From Trueperella pyogenes (GTDB taxonomy: Bacteria; Actinomycetota; Actinomycetes; Actinomycetales; Actinomycetaceae), in assembly GCF_001070855.1 (NCBI RefSeq), contig NZ_JVLH01000009.1:62001-126000 (forward strand): 64,000 nt of DNA. The letters are read 5' to 3'. Positions 54,491 through 63,155 of this stretch are shown piece by piece. Made by a program: the position numbers and the translations under genes. A model generated the notes under the pieces. That model made no database searches and was not told where the DNA came from. It worked only from the letters and a program-made list of their open reading frames with translations. The first letter of the stretch is position 1. The number at the start of each line of letters is the position of its first letter.

Positions 54491-54973
54491 TTACTCTGCT
54501 GCCGCAGCGTCATCCTGGGTAACAACCAGCCACTTGTCGCGATGATTCAGGAACTCGCGAACGGCTTGTTGCGCACCTTCCAGGGAGTGGTTTGCACCCC
54601 ACCCACACTGAACCTCGTTTGCAGCGGGAACTTCAGTGGCATTGAGGATGTCTTCGAAAGTTGCCTGCAAGATGGGCAGAAACTCCTCAGTCTCAACGCC
54701 TAGGAGCAGGGCATAGAAGCCGGTCTGGCAACCCATGGGGCCGAAGTCGATGAGCTTATCGGTGTGGTTGCGCATCAGTTCAGCGCTGAGGTGCTCAATG
54801 GAGTGAACCGTGGGCATCTCAAGGTGTGCCTTATTGGGCTGGGTAAAACGGACGTCGTACTTGATCAGGACGTCGCCGCCGGGAAGAGTCTTCCGATCTG
54901 CGACGCGGACGTAGGGAGCAAGGACAGTGCGGTGGTCGAGGTTAAAGGACTCAACATTCATACGTTCACTCAT
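54491..54973 (-). CDS. luxS: S-ribosylhomocysteine lyase (AI-2 synthase) LuxS
   Basis: A 160-residue LuxS. The metal-binding motif [10 protein letters not shown] gives H57 and H61, and the third ligand C123 lies in NEVQCGW. The catalytic Cys is C82 in MGCQTGFY. It converts S-ribosylhomocysteine to homocysteine and DPD, the precursor of the AI-2 signal. The start at 54973 lacks a good ribosome site; an ATG four codons later (54961, MNVESF) is also reasonable, and the longer reading to 55117 is not. It heads a run of luxS, mtnN, LMW-PTP and lipoprotein genes. Confidence 0.95.
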   Translation of the reverse strand: MSERMNVESFNLDHRTVLAPYVRVADRKTLPGGDVLIKYDVRFTQPNKAHLEMPTVHSIEHLSAELMRNHTDKLIDFGPMGCQTGFYALLLGVETEEFLPILQATFEDILNATEVPAANEVQCGWGANHSLEGAQQAVREFLNHRDKWLVVTQDDAAAAE

Positions 54974-55146
54974 GAAACCCAGTTTATCGGGATTTAGATG
55001 GCGTGCTCGGGCGAGTCTCGGATGCCGCACGTTGTGTAGAACACCATCATTGGTCGGTTTTTCGCTGAAAACACCGCTTCGTCGCGGCAGGTGAAAGGAG
55101 TGATCACCGTCGTTCATCTCCAGTTATTTTCAGGCACAATAGAGGT

Positions 55147-56787
55147 ATGGATCTTCAGCCGTCGATTGATGTCACCTCTCCGGATCAGTACAGCGCAGGC
55201 ACCCCTACACCTGCAGCCATCGTCGCCGGTGAAGTTCCCGCCAGCGAGGCCCCTCGCCCGCTCTCCGCTTTCGATATGTTTTCGATCGGTATTGGCCCCT
55301 CTTCATCGCATACAGTCGGTCCGATGCGCGCGGGCCTTGCCTTCTCCACGGAGCTGTGTGCGCTTCCCGATTATTCACATCTATCTCACGTAACCATCGA
55401 CCTTTTTGGCTCCCTTGGCGCAACGGGACGAGGTCACAACACCGACCGTGCAGTGCTGCTGGGTTTAGCGGGCTATGACCCGGAAACCGTGTCGATTGAA
55501 ACAGTCGAGAGTCTGATTCCCCAGATTGCTTCCAGCGGTAGTCTTCCCTTCGCGGGTGGCCGGGAAATTCCTTTTGATATCGAGTCCGATATCCGTTTTC
55601 TTCCGCGCACGGTCCTGAGTTACCACGTCAACGCGCTCACAATCACTGCTTACGCAGGAGAGAGCTTGGTCCTTGAGCGCACCTACTATTCGGTGGGTGG
55701 CGGCTTCGTTATGGCCCAGACGAATAACGATCCCGAACACCCCAAGATCGCATCCTTGGCCTCTGCGCAAGAGACAACGGGAATGTGCACCCCCGCGCCC
55801 TATCCCTTCTCGACGGCCGCACAGCTTTTGACGCAATGCGCGCGCTCGGGTCTATCCATCGCCGAGGTTGTCCGTGCAAACGAACTTTCTGCGCGCTCTG
55901 AGGTGGCCTTGGACGCCTACCTCGACCAGATCGCGCACACGATGTTCCACGCAATTGAGGCGGGGATTTCCTCCACCGGTATTTTGCCCGGTGGACTGGA
56001 CGTTCCTCGTCGTGCGAACGCTTTGGCCACACAATTGCGCGCGCGCGCTGAAAAGGCTTTTTCGGCCGGCGAGCGCCGAGGCTGGGCCGGGGTCATGCAA
56101 GATCCCCTGCGTGCCATGGACTGGGTCAACCTCTACGCACTGGCGGTGAATGAAGAAAACGCTGCCGGCCACAGAATCGTCACCGCACCAACCAATGGCG
56201 CAGCCGGCGTGATCCCAGCGGTGTTGGGCTACCTCGTTGCTTTTTGTCCCGAAGCCGGAGCAAGTTTCCCCGACTTCTCCCCCTCAAATTTGGCTGGGAT
56301 TTCAGAACTTCCTCTGGACGAGTCCTCAGAGTCCGCAACTTGCCGTCGCGCATCAGTTCACGAGTTTTTGCTGGCTGCAACTGCAATTGGTGCTTTGATC
56401 AAGACGAACGCGTCGATTGCCGGCGCTGAGGTTGGCTGTCAAGGAGAGGTCGGTTCGGCCTCGGCAATGGCGGCTGCAGGGCTTGCTCAGGCTCTGGGCG
56501 GCACCCCACAGCAGGTAGAGAACGCTGCTGAGATCGCCATGGAGCATTCTCTGGGATTGACCTGCGATCCCGTTGGAGGCCTTGTTCAGATCCCCTGCAT
56601 CGAACGCAATGCGATTGCTGCTGTTAAGGCAATTAACGCTGCTCGCATGGCCCTGTGGGGCGATGGCCGCCACACCGTATCCTTGGATGTCGCGATCGAG
56701 ACAATGCGTCAGACAGGGAACGACATGCTCTCGAAGTACAAGGAGACCTCAGCGGGCGGCTTGGCCGTCAACGTTGTGGAGTGTTGA
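55147..56787 (+). CDS. sdaA: L-serine ammonia-lyase, iron-sulfur type, single chain
   Basis: A 546-residue enzyme converting L-serine to pyruvate and ammonia. The beta domain opens at [19 protein letters not shown]; the alpha domain has [11 protein letters not shown], the cluster Cys in [12 protein letters not shown], and further Cys in LTCDPVGG and IPCIERN. Both domains are joined in one chain. About 40 residues precede the usual N-terminus, so a start further in is possible, and AGAGGT lies very close to the ATG at 55147. An insert of about 40 residues ([12 protein letters not shown]...) lies between strands of the alpha domain. The 3' end overlaps that of the convergent sortase gene by 20 nt. 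Confidence 0.92.
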   Translation: MDLQPSIDVTSPDQYSAGTPTPAAIVAGEVPASEAPRPLSAFDMFSIGIGPSSSHTVGPMRAGLAFSTELCALPDYSHLSHVTIDLFGSLGATGRGHNTDRAVLLGLAGYDPETVSIETVESLIPQIASSGSLPFAGGREIPFDIESDIRFLPRTVLSYHVNALTITAYAGESLVLERTYYSVGGGFVMAQTNNDPEHPKIASLASAQETTGMCTPAPYPFSTAAQLLTQCARSGLSIAEVVRANELSARSEVALDAYLDQIAHTMFHAIEAGISSTGILPGGLDVPRRANALATQLRARAEKAFSAGERRGWAGVMQDPLRAMDWVNLYALAVNEENAAGHRIVTAPTNGAAGVIPAVLGYLVAFCPEAGASFPDFSPSNLAGISELPLDESSESATCRRASVHEFLLAATAIGALIKTNASIAGAEVGCQGEVGSASAMAAAGLAQALGGTPQQVENAAEIAMEHSLGLTCDPVGGLVQIPCIERNAIAAVKAINAARMALWGDGRHTVSLDVAIETMRQTGNDMLSKYKETSAGGLAVNVVEC

Positions 56788-57796
56788 TCGCAGTTTCTTC
56801 GCCGTTTTCGCTTGCTGCAGATACTTCTGCTGCTGCGGCTGCTTCAGCCTCACGCTTCTTGCGGTTCTTGCGGGCAAAGCCCCATAGGACTGCGGTCGCA
56901 ATGAGCACGGCAATAATGCCGACGACAACGGCAATCATCCAGGTCTGAACGACTGCGGGTTCAACCTTTGCCGATTCTGCAGCAACTTGCTGATCATCCA
57001 TGGGAACACGCTCACCGGTGACGAGCAGTCGGTGAGTATTAATGCCGTAGGGCGTACAGGTAATCAGAGTTGCAAGGTCTTTTCCTGCGACCTTGTTCAG
57101 GCTCTCTGTTTCATTGGGAAGAACAGTCCGAATATCAGTGACCTTGTATTTGAGGTGACGGCCTAGAACTTCAATGTAAAAGACATCGCCGACTTTAACG
57201 CGGTTGAGGTGATCGAACATAGTTGCACTGCCCAGTCCGGAGTGGCCGGTCAGAACCGTGTGAGTTCCTTCGCCACCAACAGGGAGCGCCGTTCCAAAGA
57301 GGTGTCCAACGCCTTTTTCAAGAGTTGAGGTTTCGGTGCCGTGATAGATCGGAAGGCTGATATCTGCCGAAGGGACCTTAACGGTTGCCATCACGGGGTT
57401 GACATCGAGCTGCGAGAGGTAGTTGGAGTACTGGGGAGTGTTGGGGCGCTGCGATTCCAACCAGGGGTCCAGAATGGGAGCTTCAGCCGCCTGACGGTTG
57501 TATTCGTCAGCGCGTGCGAGTTCGTCTTTCAGTACATCGGGACCAAGGTTGGTTTGTTCGGCACTGAAGGCCTTGGCAATGCGCTGTTGTTCGAGGTTGT
57601 TCTGATAGGTCGCGATAACGGGGTAAAGCAGAACCAGAATCCCCAGCACCAGCAGAACGGGCGGAAGAATTGTGAAGAGGCGACGGCGACGTTGGGCCTT
57701 GCGAATGCGTTGATCACGTTCTCCCACAGTTTCAGGTGCCTCCTGAACCTGGGTGCTTGAGAGGCTGTCGTCTGCGTGGATCTCGTTCTCACTCAT
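56768..57796 (-). CDS. srtC: Class C (pilus-assembling) sortase
   Basis: A 342-residue membrane-bound transpeptidase that links pilin subunits through their LPXTG motifs. Helices lie near residues 41-64 and about 288-310. The class C lid is DPW (110-112) in APILDPWLE. The active site is H185 (TGHSG), C247 (TLITCTPYG) and R256 (HRLLVTGER). The start at 57796 (MSENEIHADD) has AGGCGA upstream; the opening at 57856 would lie in the terminator. It follows the pilin gene after a terminator-like hairpin and converges with sdaA with a 20-nt overlap of coding ends. Confidence 0.95.
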   Translation of the reverse strand: MSENEIHADDSLSSTQVQEAPETVGERDQRIRKAQRRRRLFTILPPVLLVLGILVLLYPVIATYQNNLEQQRIAKAFSAEQTNLGPDVLKDELARADEYNRQAAEAPILDPWLESQRPNTPQYSNYLSQLDVNPVMATVKVPSADISLPIYHGTETSTLEKGVGHLFGTALPVGGEGTHTVLTGHSGLGSATMFDHLNRVKVGDVFYIEVLGRHLKYKVTDIRTVLPNETESLNKVAGKDLATLITCTPYGINTHRLLVTGERVPMDDQQVAAESAKVEPAVVQTWMIAVVVGIIAVLIATAVLWGFARKNRKKREAEAAAAAEVSAASENGEETAINTPQR

Positions 57797-57838
57797 GAGT
57801 CGCCTTTTAAATGGGGGTTGCGTTGATTGTATAGAAAC

Positions 57839-57872
57839 GGGTGCGGGAAGACCCACGGGTCTTCCCGCACCC
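57839..57872 (-). terminator. Terminator/attenuator between pilin and sortase genes
   Basis: Perfect 16-bp arms GGGTGCGGGAAGACCC (57839-57854) and GGGTCTTCCCGCACCC (57857-57872) around a 2-nt centre. Partial read-through would give abundant pilin and little sortase, the usual ratio. The T-run is weak. Confidence 0.8.
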
Positions 57873-57892
57873 AGCTAAATCTCACTTAGAGA

Positions 57893-59497
57893 TCAGTCGT
57901 TTTCCTTGCGACGCTTGTTCGCAATGGCGATAGCACCAGCGCCGATAACAAGTGCGGAGCCAGCTGCGATCAGCACGCCCACACCGGCAGCACCGGTAAT
58001 GGGCAAGCGGAATCCACCATTGTGAGGAGCATCCTTGACCGTGGTCTCCAGGGTGTAGTGGTTATCAGCGGTCGAGTTGGTCTCGAGGACCTGGAAGGCA
58101 ATCGGGCGAGTCTGAAGCTCGAAGCCTTCGGGAGCCTTGGTCTCAACGAGGCAGTACCAACGGGGGTTGGCGACCTTGGCGTTGTTGGCCCAGTCGTTGT
58201 TGCGCAGACCATCGATGACGACCTCACCGTTTGCGTCGGTCACGTAGGTGGTAACGCCAGCGGGGCTTAGCTTCGTGTCCAGGCTTGCGTCAACCGAGTC
58301 GAAGTTCTTGGCGGGAGTGTTCTGAGGCGTGCACTGGTACACCTCGAACTCTGCGCCCTTGAGCTTCGCGCTTGTATCTGCTGCAGAAACCTTAGTGATC
58401 TTCACCTTGCCGAACTTGGAGACAACCTCAGAATTCGGGTAATCCGGCGGGGGAACCTCACCCGAGTTAGGCTTCCAACCGTTGGCGGGAGCGTTGGGGA
58501 GCAGGATGCCCTTGTTCTTGAAGATACCGTCGGTGCCGACCTTTTCCTTGACGGTACCAGCCAGGTCCATCTGGACCTTGGTGGTGTCGTCCTTACGGTT
58601 CGCAACCAGCTTGGCGCGGCCGGCCTCGGTGAATTCTGCGGTCCAGAACATGGTCTTAGTGTCGGTGCCGGTGGCGCCGATCAGCTTGTAGTCAGTGCCC
58701 TTGGTCAGAGCAACCTCACCGGTCTTGCCGTTGATGATCTTCAGCGTGATACCGGCTTCGGGCAGTTCCACACGCTTGTCGTACTGGTCGACGACGTCGT
58801 AGAAGTCAAAGCCCTCAACTGCAGGAACGTCAGACTTGATGGTGTAGGAGATCTCCGAGCCCACCGCGGGGGTGTTCTCGTCGACAAGGGTCTTCTCGAT
58901 GCCGGCCTTGGCGTTCTTCGGGTATGCGTGAACGTCGTAGACCCACGTGTTCAGGTCCTTCGGGTTCGTCATCGGAACGGTGATGATGAAGGGCTTGGAG
59001 CCGACGTAGCCCGCGGGGGTTTCGGTTTCGGTCACGACGTAGGCGCCCAGGGGCAGGTTGGAGAAGGTGGCCAGACCGCCGCCAGAGGTGGTCTTCTCAA
59101 CTGCTGCGTCAATGCCGTCTGCCTTGGCGGTGGCAACGTCCCCGTCGAAACCAACGAGCTTCTCCCACCCAGCCTGAGTGCTCAGGTCGACATTGATCAG
59201 ACGCTCGACGGTGAACTTTGCGCCGTCAAGCGGGGTACCGGTGACGGTGCTGTCCTCAAGACCGGTGCCTTCGGTGGTGCCGTTGGTAGCATCCTTCACC
59301 AGCTTGTGGATGGTAATGGAGCCGGTCTTGTTGGTATCCAGATCAACCAGTGAGGGAAGACGCTCAGCGGTGGCAACAACACCGAATGCCGATGCCGAGG
59401 GGGCTGCCGTAGCCATACCAGGAACCGCTGCGGCGCCGGCGGCAACCGCGATGACGGCGAGGAGGCTGACGCCTCGACGGGTCTGAAGAGTTGTCAT
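57893..59497 (-). CDS. LPXTG major fimbrial subunit (SpaA/FimA-type pilin)
   Basis: A 534-residue secreted shaft pilin. The signal peptide ends near MATAAPSASA. The pilin motif is WVYDVHAYPKN (W185, P193, K194), whose Lys is joined by the sortase to the Thr of the next subunit. The E-box is YCLVETKAPEGF (E452), which supports an internal isopeptide bond; CNA-B-like domains are visible (GAKFTVERL, GAYVVTETETPAGY). The sorting signal LPITG (498-502) precedes a helix and KRRKEND. No tip-pilin gene is adjacent; the promoter must lie in 59498-59712. It is followed by a terminator and the class C sortase. Confidence 0.95.
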   Translation of the reverse strand: MTTLQTRRGVSLLAVIAVAAGAAAVPGMATAAPSASAFGVVATAERLPSLVDLDTNKTGSITIHKLVKDATNGTTEGTGLEDSTVTGTPLDGAKFTVERLINVDLSTQAGWEKLVGFDGDVATAKADGIDAAVEKTTSGGGLATFSNLPLGAYVVTETETPAGYVGSKPFIITVPMTNPKDLNTWVYDVHAYPKNAKAGIEKTLVDENTPAVGSEISYTIKSDVPAVEGFDFYDVVDQYDKRVELPEAGITLKIINGKTGEVALTKGTDYKLIGATGTDTKTMFWTAEFTEAGRAKLVANRKDDTTKVQMDLAGTVKEKVGTDGIFKNKGILLPNAPANGWKPNSGEVPPPDYPNSEVVSKFGKVKITKVSAADTSAKLKGAEFEVYQCTPQNTPAKNFDSVDASLDTKLSPAGVTTYVTDANGEVVIDGLRNNDWANNAKVANPRWYCLVETKAPEGFELQTRPIAFQVLETNSTADNHYTLETTVKDAPHNGGFRLPITGAAGVGVLIAAGSALVIGAGAIAIANKRRKEND

Positions 59498-59712
59498 TTT
59501 ATGTTCTCCTGTTGTACGGGATCTTTAAACAGATTAAGTGATGGTGATTGAACTAGTCGTTTACAGGATTCCGTGTCTCAGGCAAATTTATCTTTCTGAG
59601 ACACTGTTTCATGGTGACCAGCGGCGATCCATTCGGAACAAAGCCCCAAATACTCATGTGGTAGGTGCGACACGCCGACATGGGCGCAAAATTTTTCGAA
59701 TTTTTCGTGCGC

Positions 59713-59854
59713 TTACCCACAGCCTCAACCCACTCTGTGGAGAAATTGAAGAGCTCTATCCACAGGCCCCCTCGGGCACAATTTCCTCAAATTACACCGA
59801 TGTAAGCCACCCTCATCCACACCCCATCCACAGGGGACCAGTCACCTATCCACA
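59713..59854. promoter_or_regulatory. Cluster of DnaA-box-like 9-mers upstream of nrdHIE
   Basis: Five near-matches to TTATCCACA lie on the plus strand: TTACCCACA (59713), CTATCCACA (59756), TCATCCACA (59813), CCATCCACA (59824, two mismatches), CTATCCACA (59846). A sixth is on the minus strand, TTCTCCACA (59736-59744). The others differ at one position. No dnaA or dnaN gene is in view, so this is not argued to be oriC. DnaA control of nrd genes is known in E. coli. The adjacent 59498-59712, upstream of the pilin gene, shows no gene. Confidence 0.5.
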
Positions 59855-59877
59855 TCTAGGGTTAGGAACACAGTTAG

Positions 59878-59925
59878 ACACAACATATTGGGTCTCGTGA
59901 CGAAAGCACACACAAGGTGTAGTGT
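59878..59925. promoter_or_regulatory. Tandem NrdR-type boxes
   Basis: Box 1 ACACAACATATTGGGT (59878-59893) and box 2 ACACAAGGTGTAGTGT (59910-59925) both fit the ACACWAtATaTWGTGT pattern of NrdR boxes and have starts 32 bp apart, about three helical turns, as is usual for NrdR tandem sites. They lie before nrdH. nrdR itself is not in the window. Confidence 0.7.
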
Positions 59926-59999
59926 TGTCGCATGTTCCGCTCCCCCGGGTAAACAGCGGAGAAAACACACATCAACACACGACATTGAAAGGTCCGACC

Positions 60000-60260
60000 A
60001 TGTCTATCACCGTCTACTCCAAGCCCATGTGTGTCCAGTGCGATGCGACCTACCGCGCACTCGACAAGCAGGGACTGGACTACACGAAGGTCGACCTCAC
60101 CGAAGACCCCTCGGCACTCGAGTTCATTAAGGGCCTGGGCTACCAGCAAGCTCCCGTCGTTATCGCCGGCGAAGACCACTGGAGCGGCTACCGCCCCGAC
60201 CTCATCAAGGCCGCAGCACAGGCCTCGGCAATGGGAACGGCACGCGTCGTCAACGCCTAA
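60000..60260 (+). CDS. nrdH: Glutaredoxin-like NrdH-redoxin
   Basis: An 86-residue redoxin that supplies electrons to class Ib ribonucleotide reductase. The active site is CVQC in [11 protein letters not shown], and the C-terminal [21 protein letters not shown] is characteristic of NrdH, including the WSGYRPD binding site for the reductase. The start at 60000 has GAAAGG upstream. First gene of nrdHIE, under the tandem NrdR-type boxes. Confidence 0.95.
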   Translation: MSITVYSKPMCVQCDATYRALDKQGLDYTKVDLTEDPSALEFIKGLGYQQAPVVIAGEDHWSGYRPDLIKAAAQASAMGTARVVNA

Positions 60261-60269
60261 AAGCAACCC

Positions 60270-60310
60270 ACCCGGTCCCCCAAGCAAACCGGGGGACCGG
60301 GTCACTTTTT
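60270..60310 (+). terminator. Hairpin between nrdH and nrdI
   Basis: ACCCGGTCCCCC (60270-60281) pairs perfectly with GGGGGACCGGGT (60291-60302), followed by CACTTTTT. It looks like a full terminator, so nrdIE expression needs read-through or anti-termination, and NrdH may be made in excess. Confidence 0.85.
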
Positions 60311-60351
60311 GCTCCCTGCCCAGGGGCGACCTCGTGAAAGGAAAAGACCAG

Positions 60352-60768
60352 ATGGTCAACGTCGTCTACTTCTCGTCGGCGACGGGCAATACCCGCCGTT
60401 TCGTGGAAAAACTCGGATTCCCCGCTCAGCGAATCCCACTTCTCCCCCGCGACGGATTCCTTCACGTCAATCAACCCTACGTCCTCATCGTTCCTACCTA
60501 CGGCGGAGGCAACGTCAAGGGAGCAGTCCCCAAGCAAGTCATCAAGTTCCTCAACGATGAACACAACCGCGGCCTCTGCCGCGGAGTGATCTCTTCTGGG
60601 AACACCAACTTCGGCACGGCCTACTGCCTGGCCGGAGACATCATCTCCGCAAAATTACACATCCCCCACATGTACAAATTTGAGCTCCTCGGCACTGCCG
60701 AAGACGTCTCACGAGTTCGCGAAGGATTGAGCGAGTTTTGGCAGAAAACCTCACTGACACAGGAGTAG
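60352..60768 (+). CDS. nrdI: Ribonucleotide reductase accessory flavodoxin NrdI
   Basis: A 138-residue flavodoxin-like protein that builds the manganese-tyrosyl cofactor of NrdF. The FMN phosphate loop is [11 protein letters not shown], with [13 protein letters not shown] and [12 protein letters not shown] as the two later FMN-contact loops. The ATG at 60352 follows AAAGGAAAAG. It overlaps nrdE by 31 nt, which couples their translation. The start of nrdE therefore lies inside nrdI. Confidence 0.95.
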   Translation: MVNVVYFSSATGNTRRFVEKLGFPAQRIPLLPRDGFLHVNQPYVLIVPTYGGGNVKGAVPKQVIKFLNDEHNRGLCRGVISSGNTNFGTAYCLAGDIISAKLHIPHMYKFELLGTAEDVSRVREGLSEFWQKTSLTQE

Positions 60769-62894
60769 AACCAGCCCCCTCCCCCGAGCTGGATTACCAC
60801 GCGCTCAACGCGCAACTGAACCTCTACGACGCCGACGGCAAGATCCAATTCGAAGCCGATCGACAGGCGGCACGTCAGTACTTCCTCCAGCACGTCAACC
60901 AGAACACCGTGTTCTTCCACGACCTGGAAGAGAAGATGGAATACCTGGTCGAGCAGGGCTACTACGAGAAGCACGTCCTGGACCAGTACGACTTCCAGGA
61001 CATTAAGGACCTTCACAAGCAGGCCTACGCTCACAAGTTCCGTTTCCCCACCTTCTTGGGCGCTTTCAAGTACTACACCTCGTACACGCTCAAGACTTTC
61101 GATGGAACTCGCTACCTGGAGCGCTTTGAAGACCGCGTTGTCATGGTCGCGCTCTACCTAGCACAGGGCAACATCGAGATGGCGCGCCACCTGGTCGACG
61201 AAATGATGACCGGACGCTTCCAACCCGCAACCCCGACCTTCCTCAATGCCGGCAAGGCCGCCCGAGGCGAGCTCGTCTCCTGCTTCCTCCTGCGCATCGA
61301 AGACAACATGGAATCCATCGCCCGCGGCATCAACTCCGCACTGCAGCTGTCAAAGCGCGGCGGTGGCGTGGCCCTGCAGCTCACCAACCTTCGCGAGGCC
61401 GGCGCCCCGATCAAGAAGATTCAGAACCAGTCCAGTGGCGTGGTTCCCGTTATGAAGCTTCTCGAGGACTCCTTCTCCTACGCGAACCAGCTGGGCGCAC
61501 GTCAGGGCGCGGGTGCCGTCTACCTGCACGCGCACCACCCGGACATCATGCAGTTCCTGGACACCAAGCGCGAGAACGCGGACGAGAAGATCCGTATTAA
61601 GACCCTTTCCTTGGGTGTGGTCATCCCCGACATCACCTTCGAACTGGCCCGCAAGAACGAGGACATGTACCTCTTCAGCCCCTACGACGTCGAACGCGTC
61701 TACGGTGTGCCTTTCTCGGAAATTTCGGTCACCGAGAAGTACCACGAGATGGTCGACGATGGTCGTATCCACAAGAAGAAGATCAACGCACGTCGCTTCT
61801 TCCAGACCATCGCTGAAATCCAGTTCGAGTCCGGCTACCCCTACATCGTCTTCGAAGACACGGTCAACGCTGCGAACCCCATCAAGGGCCGCATCACCAT
61901 GTCGAACCTGTGCTCGGAGATCCTCCAGGTGTCCGAGGCCTCGACCTACAACGATGACCTTTCCTACTCGCACATTGGTAAGGACATTTCCTGCAACCTT
62001 GGCTCGCTCAATATCGCGAAAACCATGGATTCCCCGGACTTCTCCAAGACCATTGAGACCGCGATCCGCGGTTTGACCGCCGTCTCCGATCTGTCCGATA
62101 TCGAGTCGGTGCCCTCGATCGCCCGCGGTAACGCCATGAGCCACGCCATCGGCCTGGGTCAAATGAACCTCCACGGCTACCTCGCTCGCGAGCACGTCTA
62201 CTACGGCAGCGAAGAAGCCCTGGACTTCACGAATATGTACTTCATGGCCGTCGCCTACGAGGCCATTAAGGCCTCGTGCACAATTGCCCGCGAGCGCGGC
62301 GTGAGCTTCGAAGGCTTTGAGGATTCCCAGTACGCCTCGGGCGAGTACTTCCGCAAGTACATCGACCAGGTGTGGGAGCCGCAAACTGAGCGTTGCCGCG
62401 AACTTCTTGCGGCCTCGACAATCCACCTGCCCACGCAGGAGGATTGGGCGGCTCTGGCTGCCGACGTCGCCCAGTACGGTATGTACAACCAGAACCTGCA
62501 GGCGGTCCCGCCGACCGGTTCTATCTCGTACATCAACGGCTCGACCTCGTCGATTCACCCGATCGTCTCGCGCATCGAAATCCGCAAGGAAGGCAAGATC
62601 GGTCGCGTCTACTACCCGGCGCCCTACATGACGAACGAAAACCTGGAGTACTACCAGGACGCGTACGAAATCGGCCCCGAGAAGATCATCGACACCTACG
62701 CGGTGGCGACCCAGCACGTCGATCAGGGCCTGTCGCTCACGCTGTTCTACCCCGATACGGTAACCACGCGTGACCTCAACAAGTCCTACATCTACGCGTG
62801 GAGGAAGGGCATCAAGACCCTGTACTACATGCGACTGCGCCAAATGGCACTGGAAGGCACTGAAGTTTCGGGCTGCGTGTCCTGCATGCTGTGA
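60738..62894 (+). CDS. nrdE: Class Ib ribonucleotide reductase alpha subunit NrdE
   Basis: A 718-residue catalytic subunit that reduces ribonucleoside diphosphates. Visible catalytic elements are [16 protein letters not shown] (active-site Cys-Glu) and the C-terminal redox pair CVSCML that is re-reduced by NrdH. The chain lacks the N-terminal ATP-cone and is of usual class Ib length. The start is taken as TTG at 60738; no ATG is available near the family N-terminus. nrdF is not directly downstream and is not in the window. Confidence 0.95.
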   Translation: MAENLTDTGVEPAPSPELDYHALNAQLNLYDADGKIQFEADRQAARQYFLQHVNQNTVFFHDLEEKMEYLVEQGYYEKHVLDQYDFQDIKDLHKQAYAHKFRFPTFLGAFKYYTSYTLKTFDGTRYLERFEDRVVMVALYLAQGNIEMARHLVDEMMTGRFQPATPTFLNAGKAARGELVSCFLLRIEDNMESIARGINSALQLSKRGGGVALQLTNLREAGAPIKKIQNQSSGVVPVMKLLEDSFSYANQLGARQGAGAVYLHAHHPDIMQFLDTKRENADEKIRIKTLSLGVVIPDITFELARKNEDMYLFSPYDVERVYGVPFSEISVTEKYHEMVDDGRIHKKKINARRFFQTIAEIQFESGYPYIVFEDTVNAANPIKGRITMSNLCSEILQVSEASTYNDDLSYSHIGKDISCNLGSLNIAKTMDSPDFSKTIETAIRGLTAVSDLSDIESVPSIARGNAMSHAIGLGQMNLHGYLAREHVYYGSEEALDFTNMYFMAVAYEAIKASCTIARERGVSFEGFEDSQYASGEYFRKYIDQVWEPQTERCRELLAASTIHLPTQEDWAALAADVAQYGMYNQNLQAVPPTGSISYINGSTSSIHPIVSRIEIRKEGKIGRVYYPAPYMTNENLEYYQDAYEIGPEKIIDTYAVATQHVDQGLSLTLFYPDTVTTRDLNKSYIYAWRKGIKTLYYMRLRQMALEGTEVSGCVSCML

Positions 62895-62918
62895 CGTCAG
62901 GTCCGTATAGCGGGTAAA

Positions 62919-62945
62919 GCGGGGGTCGGGAAACCGGCCCCCGCT
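62919..62945 (+). terminator. Terminator after nrdE
   Basis: AGCGGGG (62919-62925) pairs with CCCCGCT (62939-62945), with more G-C pairing inside. The T-run is weak. Confidence 0.65.
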
Positions 62946-62971
62946 CTGCATGTGTGCTGGTGCGGGGGCTC

Positions 62972-63045
62972 GCGGCCTCGTCCGAGGCCACGGGAAGACA
63001 CACGGGGGGCGGCCTCGTCCACGGCCACGGAAAGTCACACGAAGT
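62972..63045. repeat. 37-bp tandem duplication beside the palindromic element
   Basis: The segment beginning GCGGCCTCGTCC recurs 37 bp later (62972 and 63009) and ends with similar AAGACACACG and AAGTCACACG. The second unit runs into the outer arm of the palindromic element. The first unit contains a small perfect stem, GGCCTCG-TC-CGAGGCC. Confidence 0.7.
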
Positions 63046-63093
63046 CAGGAAAAGACACAGGGCATAACCTGTGACAAACACCGACTTCGTGTG
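63036..63093. repeat. Dispersed 58-nt nested palindrome, copy 2
   Basis: Outer arms CACACGAAGTC (63036-63046) and GACTTCGTGTG (63083-63093), inner arms CACAGG (63056-63061) and CCTGTG (63068-63073). The length is identical to the copy at 2629-2686, with the same AAAAGACACAGG core. The T-A to C-G swap between copies at outer pair 11 keeps the pairing. It lies between the nrdE terminator and the next gene. Confidence 0.8.
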
Positions 63094-63155
63094 GAGCAGG
63101 CTTAGAGGATGCTTGGAACGCGCCTGAACCTCAAGCCATTGCCTATGATGGAGGC

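Noticed and set aside
59713-59925. Replication origin
   Set aside because: The DnaA-box-like sites are suggestive, but there is no AT-rich unwinding region and none of dnaA, dnaN, recF or gyrB is nearby.
61350-63038. Minus-strand open frame of 562 codons opposite nrdE
   Set aside because: Antisense to NrdE with intact catalytic motifs; no family resemblance.
62972-63093. CRISPR array
   Set aside because: Only two 37-bp units without spacers of even length, and no cas genes in the window.
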